Positions 1 through 7,800 of a stretch of 12,207 bases of DNA are shown piece after piece. Under the pieces are notes generated by a model, which saw only the letters and a program-made list of their open reading frames with translations, ran no database searches and was not told the DNA's origin. The position numbers and the translations under genes are program-made. The stretch comes from an uncultured Bacillota bacterium (GTDB lineage Bacteria; Bacillota; Clostridia; Peptostreptococcales; Anaerovoracaceae). Each line of letters begins with the position of its first letter. Positions within the stretch are counted from its first letter, which is position 1. The stretch covers positions 1 through 12,207 of the forward strand of contig CAMOZS010000036.1 in the NCBI GenBank assembly GCA_946631075.1. The letters are read 5' to 3'.

Positions 1-54
1 GGGATCATCGAAAAGGTGGAGGAAAGCAAGCGGGAAAGTGATGTTATGCTGTAG
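1..54 (+). CDS. 3' end of a + strand gene of unknown function (partial)
   Basis: Reading from base 1 in frame 1 gives 17 sense codons (GIIEKVEESKRESDVML) followed by TAG at 52-54. The stretch is charged and helix-like, as many protein C-termini are. It is followed 12 bases later by a strong terminator hairpin, which fits a real gene end. Too little is present to name the product. If real, this gene converges on the transpeptidase gene and shares its terminator. The frame is chosen only by this stop and terminator arrangement, so the call is tentative. Confidence 0.45.
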   Translation, partial: GIIEKVEESKRESDVML

Positions 55-66
55 CGGCAAGAAAAG

Positions 67-94
67 AGCCCGGTCGTCAGGACCGGGCTTTATT
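67..94. terminator. Bidirectional Rho-independent terminator between convergent genes
   Basis: A perfect 9 bp stem (AGCCCGGTC at 67-75 with GACCGGGCT at 81-89) closes a 5 base loop. On the + strand it is followed by TTTATT. On the - strand it is followed by CTTTTCTT, read from the A-rich bases 59-66. It can therefore end transcription from the partial + strand gene and from the - strand transpeptidase gene, whose stop lies about 20 bases away. Confidence 0.85.
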
Positions 95-113
95 GATTGG
101 TGTCTGCTTGTTA

Positions 114-1334
114 TCACTTCAGGACCAGCGGACTCTTTGCCTCGTCATCGCTGATGGTCTGAACGACATCGTACACATCCATATATTCTTTCGCTGCGTC
201 TTCGTTCTCCACGTCATACTGGACATCCGAGGTGAATACGGCGACGATCTTCTTGCCGTCTTTCTCACCGACGACGGCGCTGGGAACCATATCGTAGGAC
301 TCATCGTCCAGGTCGAAGACCTCCAGGTTGAAGAGTGTCCCGCCCATCTTGGCCTTCCTGGCCGCCTTGTTATAGAAAGTGATCTGGGTCGGGCTTACGA
401 CTTCGTAATCCCAGCTGTCTCCATTCGGCAGGGTCACTTTGAAGATATCGCTCTCCACGGTGGACTCTCCGGTCTCCTTGTTATCGGTCCTGCCGATCCC
501 TGCGGAAAGGTCCGGTCCGGCTGCTTCTTCGTCTTCGAATTCATCGTTGGGATCCCATTCCTTCCAAAGGTCGGGGGCGATGTTCTCCATGGAGTCGATG
601 ACGACGACACAGTCCTTATCCACATTCTGCATGGCCTTGATCACTTGGTCCTTCGGCAGGGCTACGCATCCGCCGGTGTAGGGTTTCTGGGGTCCCAGGC
701 AGTGGAGGAAGATGGCCGAGCCCTTCCCAGCCTTTCCATCCTCGTTATAGCTGATGTTCATGCAGTACTGATAGTGGACCGGGTATTCCACGATATGCTC
801 GCTGCTGTCCGTGTCCAGATCCGGCAGGTCCTGGATGCTGACCATCTGGTTGTAGCTGTAGCCCTCTCTCTGGTCGCCCGACCAGTAATCGTCATCGGTG
901 ACCTGATGATATTCAAAGGCTGTGCAGCCCGGGTCTTCATTGATGCCGAAGGCGTAATTGAAGTGATATGTTCCGGTCGGGGTCTTGCCGTCCCCTTCCT
1001 TGGTCTTGCCCAGACCAGCCTTTCCGATATAACCCGGCGTGGTCAGGATCTCCTTCCAGTTTCCGTCCTCATCCTTCTGGTGCATGGATACATAGGCGGT
1101 CGTCCTGCCGATGGCCGCGACCACGAACAGCTGGTTGGCGTCCTTGGCCTGGTCCAGCTTGCCGACGAACTCCGGCGAATCCTCCGCCGTTGCGATATCA
1201 AAAGCCTGGGTCTGCTCCGCCGTGCCCTCGGAAGCTGCTTCCTCCGAACTTCCGCAGCCGGCCAGCCCGAACAGGGCCAGCAGGCAGATAAACAGAGCTG
1301 CTCCTGCCCATAACTTCATTCTGCTTTTCTTCAT
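114..1334 (-). CDS. L,D-transpeptidase (YkuD-type) lipoprotein with extra C-terminal domain
   Basis: The predicted product is a 406-residue membrane-anchored lipoprotein. Residues 1-27 form a lipoprotein signal: Lys/Arg-rich start, hydrophobic core, and LAGC lipobox with Cys27 as the lipidation site. A low-complexity Glu/Ala/Thr linker follows. Residues about 65-245 look like a YkuD catalytic domain, with GDGKTPTGTYHF near the front and an IFLHC...TGGCVALP active-site segment holding His211 and Cys223. YkuD enzymes use such a Cys to form or exchange 3-3 cross-links in peptidoglycan, or to attach proteins to it. The usual S/T-H-G-C signature reads T-G-G-C here, as in divergent YkuD subfamilies, so the exact substrate is open. 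Residues about 300-400 form a second domain (FKVTLPNGDSWDY, ITFYNKAA, GGTLFNLEVF), of a kind I associate with clostridial surface lipoproteins, function unknown. The start at 1334 is chosen because GAGGAGG lies 8 bases upstream and the lipobox signal begins there; upstream in-frame codons come from the intron remnant. The gene ends in tandem stops, TGA then TAA. Confidence 0.9.
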   Translation of the reverse strand: MKKSRMKLWAGAALFICLLALFGLAGCGSSEEAASEGTAEQTQAFDIATAEDSPEFVGKLDQAKDANQLFVVAAIGRTTAYVSMHQKDEDGNWKEILTTPGYIGKAGLGKTKEGDGKTPTGTYHFNYAFGINEDPGCTAFEYHQVTDDDYWSGDQREGYSYNQMVSIQDLPDLDTDSSEHIVEYPVHYQYCMNISYNEDGKAGKGSAIFLHCLGPQKPYTGGCVALPKDQVIKAMQNVDKDCVVVIDSMENIAPDLWKEWDPNDEFEDEEAAGPDLSAGIGRTDNKETGESTVESDIFKVTLPNGDSWDYEVVSPTQITFYNKAARKAKMGGTLFNLEVFDLDDESYDMVPSAVVGEKDGKKIVAVFTSDVQYDVENEDAAKEYMDVYDVVQTISDDEAKSPLVLK

Positions 1335-1342
1335 ACTTACTT

Positions 1343-1349
1343 CCTCCTC
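1343..1349 (-). promoter_or_regulatory. Ribosome binding site of the transpeptidase gene
   Basis: GAGGAGG on the - strand lies 8 bases upstream of ATG at 1334. It settles the start, since the open frame continues 29 codons further upstream through intron-derived sequence with no such site. The ribosome binding site begins only 7 bases after the predicted 3' end of the group II intron remnant. Confidence 0.85.
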
Positions 1350-1356
1350 AATATCT

Positions 1357-1426
1357 GTCGAGTAGGAATGGGGATTGCTCCCCATACCCCTCACAGATCC
1401 GTACGTGCGGCTTTCCCGCATAGGAC
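1357..1426 (-). mobile_element. Group II intron 3' end remnant (domain V partial, domain VI intact)
   Basis: On the - strand, 1392 to 1360 folds as a textbook domain VI. GAG pairs with CTC, then a single bulged A (1363), then GGG with TCC (one G-U pair), a U-U mismatch, and a six-pair stem ATGGGG/CCCCAT with a six-base loop. The bulged A is the seventh base from the predicted intron end (GAC, ending at 1357), the spacing expected for a branch point. Just upstream, GCGGGAAAGCCGC, an AC bulge and GTACGGATCT match the tip and 3' strand of domain V. The 5' strand of domain V is defective. GTCC-TATGCGG is present where the 3' strand predicts ATCCGTATGCGG, and the catalytic AGC/CGC-type start is missing. 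No intron-encoded reverse transcriptase or domains I-IV are present. I read it as a truncated, splicing-dead fossil inserted just upstream of the ribosome binding site. Confidence 0.7.
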
Positions 1427-1484
1427 AAGGGGCGGTTCGCTGTCCTACGTCCCTTTTATTTAAGCCTGATCTTTTCCTTCAATG

Positions 1485-1513
1485 ATTATAGCATATCCGA
1501 TCCTGAATGACAC
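1485..1513 (-). promoter_or_regulatory. Extended -10 promoter for the transpeptidase gene
   Basis: The - strand carries a perfect -10 box TATAAT (1490-1485), preceded by TGC (TGN extended -10, 1493-1491). A 4/6 match to the -35 consensus, GTGTCA (1513-1508), lies 17 bases upstream. Transcription would begin near 1478 and give a leader of about 145 bases before ATG at 1334, and the group II intron remnant lies inside this leader. This is a vegetative (sigma-A type) consensus read by eye, not tested. Confidence 0.6.
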
Positions 1514-1713
1514 AGCGAAAACCAGTATAGACAGGACAAGGGAGTGTCGCATCAGAGTAATGATGGGACGGGTATTGTCATCTCTGAACGAGTCGGTTTT
1601 TTCTTCTTGAATTATGAAGCTTCTTTCAAAAATTTTACCATTGTGATCCGCGTCATTGAGGCGCGGTCGCTTTGTTTTTTGTCGTTTTTTGAGCACATGT
1701 ATTTTTGGCGCCA

Positions 1714-1741
1714 GACTGTCAGAGCACTGCTCTGGACAGTC
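1714..1741. repeat. 13 bp hairpin inside the inverted-repeat segment
   Basis: GACTGTC-AGAGCA (1714-1726) is the exact inverted complement of TGCTCT and GACAGTC (1728-1733 and 1735-1741), with one central base and a single bulged G at 1734. It has no T-run on either side, so it is unlikely to be an intrinsic terminator. It could be a cruciform or a protein-binding palindrome within the MITE-like segment, or an RNA hairpin downstream of the giant gene's stop. Confidence 0.55.
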
Positions 1742-1750
1742 GCTGCACAG

Positions 1751-1789
1751 AAAAAGAGCTGCCACACTAATTGCTTAATGCGACAGCCC
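1751..1789 (-). terminator. Rho-independent terminator of the giant surface-protein gene
   Basis: On the - strand GGGCTGTCGCA (1789-1779) pairs with TGTGGCAGCTC (1766-1756) over 11 positions, including three G-U pairs. It closes a 12-base loop and is followed by TTTTT (1755-1751). It begins about 30 bases after the TAA of the giant gene. The first arm coincides with the right terminal inverted repeat of the MITE-like segment, so the terminator may have been supplied by the element. Confidence 0.75.
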
Positions 1790-1817
1790 CTTGTCTACCC
1801 CAACAGGTTCTTGTTAT

Positions 1818-4800
1818 TTATTTCGTGCGAACTTTTTTGACCTTGCTCCAGGCGGAGTAGTAATACCTGCTGCCTATCTTTTTATAGGTCCGGACCTGCA
1901 CGTAGTAGATCTTCTTCGCCTTGAGCTTCTTCACAGTCAGTGCAGTCTTTTTATAATCGCTGACCGTTTTCTTCCTGCTCTTCTTCATGCTCTTCTTCAA
2001 GCTGTATCGGATCTGATAGCCGGTGACGCAATGCTTGCTCTGCTTCTTCCACTTGATGGTGAACTGTTTATTTCCCTTGATGATCTTTTTGATCTTTGTC
2101 GGCTTCACCAGAATCCTGAAGGAGGCCGCTGCGGTTCCCATGCCATCCTCTTTCACCGTTGCCGTAATGGTGTGGGTGCCCGGCCGGACGCCTCCGTTGG
2201 TGAGTATGAGCACCACATCTTCGTTGGACTTCTTTATCTTATCTGCCAGCATTGTATCGCCGCTGTAGATCGTGACGGCCGGGGAATGTCCTTTGCCATT
2301 GTAGTAGAACTTCGTCTTGCTCAGCTTTAAGGTGATCTTCGTGTCGAGCACCCTCACCTTGCAGGATGCCGCCACGGAAGGATCCTCCGAGGACTGCGCG
2401 GTCACGATAGCCGTTCCGGGTCTCACGCCGGTGATGACCCCATCCGAGACTTCCGCGACCGTTTCATCGGAAGAGCTCCACACGATGGTCCCGTCCGCCG
2501 TCTTCGGATCCAGCTGCGCGGTCAGCATCTTCACGGTCCCGGCCGCAAGCTGGAGGCTGCTGCCGGACAGTATCACGGACACAGGTCTGGTTTCAACGCG
2601 CAGTACGCAGAAGTCGGTGAGGCCGGACTTCCCGGAGGTCACGCCCACAGCCGCGCTGCCGGTCCGAAGCAGTGTGACTCGCCCCGTGTCATCGACTTCG
2701 ATGACCGGATCGATGTTGTCATCTACCGTGAACCACTGCAATGTGTCATCCGGCTCCGTACTCTCCGCTTCAAGCTGGATCTCCTTCTCTGTGGCATCCA
2801 GATTCAGCGTTGTTCCCGAGACCAGAGCGTCCCCGTAAGTCAGTCTCAGCCCTGCATCCGCCTGCTTTACTTCTACGCTGCAGGTACGGGTGATCATGGC
2901 CCCCCGGGCATCCGCCGTGGCTGCCGTAACCGTTGTCTGCCCTTCCATGAGGCCTGTTACGGCGACATAGGCGCTCGACTCCGCTCCGGCTCCCGGCGAC
3001 AGTTTCGTCGTGATCGTTTTGCTCAGTGTCACCTCACCGGTCTGCTCATCGGTAACATAGAATCCGGCTGCGGATGTATCCGGAAGGGTCCAGGTCACTT
3101 CTCCGTTTGCCGTCGCGGGAGTAACTCTCGCTGCGATCAGACCGCTTCCGCTCTTCGGTACCAGGATCATATCCTGATCCAGTTCCATCCGGACCGCGGC
3201 CTCATGCACCCGGATCACACAGGAAGCGGATAGTCCTTCGACCGTCGCCGTGATCTCGGTATGTCCTCCGGCGATCCCTTTCACGAGGCCGTTTTCGTCC
3301 ACGGTCGCAACGGACTCATCCGCGGATGACCATGTGATCTTAACCGGCACGTCCGTCGGCGTAACATTCGCCTTAAGCTGCAGGGTCTCACCCTTGACCA
3401 CCTCGCGGCCGCCCGCTTCGATCGAGACGCCCGTGATCAGGGATGTCACCCGGATCGGAAATGCGCATTCGAATCCTTCGTAGCGGGCTGTGATCTGCTT
3501 CGCGCCCGGGCTGTCCAGAATGTCGCCGTCAGCGATCGGCCTGGCCTCCGTCTTTTCGTCTGAGATCGTAAGCTCATACCCTGTGACAAGAGCCTTGCCT
3601 CCGTCCTTCAGATTTGCGGCGATCACCAGCCCATCACTGCTGAAGGCGTCCGAAGTCACATATTCCGCCCTGGCCGGATACTGGTATACCTCTATGGACT
3701 CGACCTCATCCGCCGCCGGATACGGATCTTCCTTCTTCGTGATCTCATTCGTACAGATTTCGCAGATGGACGTCTTCGTCCAGCTGCCGTCCTCGTTCGG
3801 AGCATCGGCGGCCTGCCATGCTCCCATGAGATGGGGCTTGCAGATGATGTTCTTCCGGTTTTCTATGGTGCCGGTGTTCTTCAGCTTGCTTCCGTAGTTA
3901 TAGAGTGTTCCGCCCACCTCGATAGTCCCGGTATTGACGATGGTGCCGTATTTGTGCAGGGTCGATCCCTCCGCGGAGACCAGCCTGCCTTTGTTGTTGA
4001 TCTGAGCGGACTTCTTCATGGTCAGGGCCGCGCTGTCACAGATGGTCATAGTCACGTTTTCGTTGACGGTAAATGTCCCGCTGTCCATGGAGCAGTCGGC
4101 CGTGATGTCCAGCTTCGCGCCCTCGGCCTCACAGCTTGCCGCCGCTGTCAGGGCATCCTTCAGGTTCTTATAGCAGGTCGTCCCGGTCTCAGGCACGGTC
4201 AGCTTCGCCACGCAATCGGTCAGATTCTGTACACCGGTGAAGGTCACATCCTTGCTGATCTCGATCGGTCCGAAGTCCGGCGCGTATGCCAGATCTCCGC
4301 TCTGCCACCAGGCCGGCGTATCAGCTCCAAAAGATTCTTCTCCCGGCAGTTTATACTGATCCGGATAGAGGTAGAGGTTCTTCTTTACCGTGCCGACCTC
4401 GAAGGCAGCTCTGACCGGCGCCTTGACATCCTCCATCTGCAGATCCAGCGGGAAGATCAGCGGCGTGATCATCTCATCGTTGCCTTCGTTTCCGGCTGCC
4501 GATGACTCCAACACCTGGGGAACACCCCAGAGCGGTCCCGCCTCTTTATTCATGTGCCATGCCAGATTTGCCGCAAAGGCAGGCTTATTCAGTTCCGCCT
4601 CCTGCTTGACCCGATCATCCTGGATCTCCGTAATGGTCAGAACATTGGTCCCGGTGTTCGTACTGCTTGCGCTGACTGACGCGGGCACCCGGAAATAGTT
4701 ACCCTGCATGGTTCCGCCGCTTCCCATGGTAATGATATCTATTGCCGCGTCCAGATAGGCCTTCCGGAAGCTGTTCCACAGTTTCAGTCCCTCCACGTAG

Positions 4801-7800
4801 CAGCCCTTCATGATCCCGCCGCTCTCATTATTGAAAACTCCGGCGCATCCGACTGTGTTGAGATCTGTCTCAGCACGGTCCGCATAAAGCTGCAGACCGA
4901 TGATCTGGCAGGCTTCCACGGTCCCATGATTTGAGACGGCAAGGCCCGCCAGGATCGGCTGCTCAGGATCCGAGCCATTGTATGTCATGCAGGAGTAGAG
5001 GAGGCAGTCCCTGAGGACAAGCCCCGAGATGGTCCCCCTGTTCTCCATGGTGATCATCGCAGCCGGTACGTTATCAGAATATGTGAATCCATAGTAAGCC
5101 CGGAAGTCCTCGATGATCAGATTTTTCACGCAGCCGCTGCTGCCGATCTTGTTGAACAGAGCCGGTTCGCCGTGATAATACGCGGTTCCCGTAGCATTGA
5201 TCGCTCCCAGCCGCAGGCCTTTGATGGTATGCCCCTGCCCGTCCAGAGTGCCGCTGAACTCTCCTGTGCACAGGGTCAGCGATGCCTCCTCCGGCATGGT
5301 GATGTCCGCTGTGATGACCGCCTGCGGCCGCTCTTTGGAGCCGGCCGCGTTGATCTCGTTCAGCCGCTTCATGAAGGCATCGAACTCCTCCCAGTTGCTG
5401 ATGGTATATTCGGTCTGGTCGTCGATGGTGACCACCGCATTCTTGCTGATCTCCTTCAGCTGATACTGGTAGGTCACTGTATTCTCGCCGGTCTCAGTCT
5501 TTATCAGCGCCAGCGTCCCTTCGTCACTGGTCACATGGCAGGGCTCATTCTTGTCCATGACTATGCTGAATGTCACCTCTCCTCCGGTTCCGACTTCCAG
5601 AGTCTCTCCGTCCGAAAGCACCCTGCCGGTATCATCGAGGATCTGCAGATCAGCGCTCTGTACAGCCTTATTGAAGCTGACCGTGCTGAAAGTGGTCGGC
5701 TGGAACCTGCAGACGAAGGTCAGATCCTCTGTCACGGACTCCAGTGTGAAGACGCCGTCCACCAGATCCTGCCGGGTCCCGTTCATCATGACCATGGTCA
5801 TGATATGAGCCGGATCCTCCGGTGTTTCGATGATCTGCAGGCTTTCGCCTTCGTAGACCGTGATCGTCTTCTCTGTTTCACTGAAATGGCTCGCGTGCGG
5901 TTTTCCATTGTGATCGGTGATGGTCAGCACGCCGGTTCCGCCGCCTTCCGCCTTGATCTTCAGCTCATGGGCAATGTCATCCTTCACGGCTGCCGCAACA
6001 GTCACGCTGTCCATCAACGTGAAGGAATAGGTCTGTTCGGTCTTCTTCTGTTTTTCTCCGTCCACGATCCAGTTCTCGAAGAGCTTGCCGCGGTCCGGAA
6101 CCGCCTGGATCTCCACATGGGTCCCCGCTTCGATCCGCTGCAGTTTCTCATCGTACTTGTCCGCCGGGATCTCGGTGTCATCCAGCTTCACAACATAGCT
6201 GACATCCTCTCCCTCAAGGCCGATGGAATAGCGGCCCTTCTCGGTAACGGTTTCCACACTGCAGGCGGTCACATCATCCGGCAGCGTGAATTTGCAGCCC
6301 TCGCTTTGACCTTCCGTGAATTCCTTCGGCGTGATCTGCGAGCTTCCTTCCGGTGTCGTTACCGTAACCTTCCATTCCGTGTCCTGACCCAGGACGAATC
6401 CCGGCGCCGTCTTCACTTTGACCTCGGTTCCCTTCGGGACCGCCCTGCCTTTTTCCGTGGCGATCTCCCTGCCGGTCTCCTCCAGCGGGTTTTCTCCATT
6501 GTTGATGTAGGAAGCGGTCAGATCTCCTTTCAGGTCCAGATCGATGGTATCCCGCAGGAAGATCGCATAGGCCGCGGCTGCTGTGTCACCCATGGTATAG
6601 GTCTTGGAGTTGACTCCGCTGGCCTCCGCTGTTCCCGCAGAGAAGGAACTGGTTCCGCCGTAGTTCTCCCAGCGCCATTCTTTGAAATGCCATCCCGGAT
6701 CCGCCTGGGCAGTGAACTGCACCTGGGTTCCCTCCAGCACCGGGCTGCCGCTTGCAAAGGCAGGATATACGCTCAGTTTACCCTGACCGATCGTTTCATA
6801 CGTCAAGGTGTTGTTTTTCGGTTCGAAGCTGGCCGTGATCCTGATCTGGCCATTGGAACTGATGGTAGGATCACTGGGCAGCGTATAGATCAGAAGGTCT
6901 CCCCCTCTTTGGTACTGGGGATTTCTGCCTTCTGCTTCGATCTTCCATTCCTTGATCCGGAAGCCTTCTGCCGGAAGCGCCTTCAGGGTGATCTTCGATC
7001 CGCCGGAAAAGCCGACCTTGTTGATATCGTCCAGCAGGATCGGTGAGATCATGCGCACGCTGCCGGTCGCTTCATCCTCGGCGTCTGCGGTCACCTCATA
7101 GTAACTGCCTGCCACCAGAAGGTCCGCTTTGCCCGGATCTCTGAAGCTGTAGAAAGTTTCGTACAGGGCTTTGGCATCCTTGTCTTTGGCTCCCAGGGCC
7201 ACCTTGTATCTGGCCGGGATAAACTGCTTCTTGTATTCCGGATCCTGGTCGATATCCGCGGAGCTGCACAGGTACTCGCCATTATCCTGATAGTACTTGA
7301 ATACCATCAGATCTGCCAGGCTCTTCGCCTCCCCGCCGTCCGCGGGAATCATGTTCTTCTCGTTCAGGCTGCCATCCCCGCTGATGACCACATCCGGATC
7401 ATTATCGCCATCCTTCTCGAAGGAATAGAGCTTGAGCAGCTGCCCGCAGCCCGAGATCTTGCCGGACATGGAGATGCTGACCTTCATGGGCGATGTTCTG
7501 ATCACCTGGTGCGGCGCGTCCTCCGTACCGGTACTGCCTGTCGTCACCTCGACCCAGGCTTTCTTCTTCAGTTTTTCGTTCAGCGGTATCTTAGCCATGC
7601 CGTCTGTCTCTGACAGGGTGTAGCTGGCCAGGGCCTCTCCTGCCTTTGCATCATTTCCGTCCACGGCGAAGATCTTCACCGTCTCGATCTGGTCGGTGAT
7701 CTCCGTTCTCGTAATGGAACCGTCCTCCTGCTTCTTATAGTCGTACAGGTGGGCCGTCGGCATGATGTCCTTGCCGAAAGCATAGCCGGACTCGGTCTGC

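Larger units (their letters stand above)
1535..1795. repeat. 261 bp segment bounded by imperfect 18 bp inverted repeats (MITE-like or IS relic)
   Basis: GACAAGGGAGTGTCGCAT on the + strand (1535-1552) recurs inverted as GACAAGGGGCTGTCGCAT on the - strand (1795-1778), matching at 16 of 18 positions. Both ends have TA nearby on the outside: immediately outside the right repeat, and five bases further out on the left owing to an extra GACAG. This would fit a TA-targeting element, but no clean target duplication is provable. Inside are a 13 bp hairpin and the terminator of the giant gene, whose upstream arm is the right inverted repeat itself. No credible transposase is encoded; the open frames inside are short and cross the terminator. 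The family cannot be named from the ends alone. Confidence 0.5.

Noticed and set aside
93..1313. 406-codon open frame on the + strand opposite the transpeptidase gene
   Set aside because: The - strand product has a lipobox, catalytic His/Cys and a good ribosome binding site. The + strand frame has none of these and begins at the shared terminator.
1335..1421. N-terminal extension of the transpeptidase to ATG at 1421
   Set aside because: The extra 29 residues come from translated intron remnant and leader. The ribosome binding site and lipoprotein signal both point to ATG at 1334.
1460..1765. 101-codon - strand open frame with a CSDCPEQC motif in the intergenic region
   Set aside because: Its start lies inside the terminator hairpin of the giant gene and it has no ribosome binding site. 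It crosses the inverted-repeat boundary and the promoter. It could be a relic of a transposase reading frame, but nothing confirms this.
2345..3440. DNA-level tandem repeat in the Big_2 region
   Set aside because: The domains repeat at protein level, but the nucleotide sequences have diverged and no near-identical tandem units are visible.
5172..7046. 624-codon open frame on the + strand
   Set aside because: It lies wholly antisense to the giant gene, whose - strand product has clear Ig and InlB-like domains here. The + strand translation has no recognisable domain and is rich in Leu/Arg/Asp/His in the manner of reverse-frame translations of GC-rich genes.
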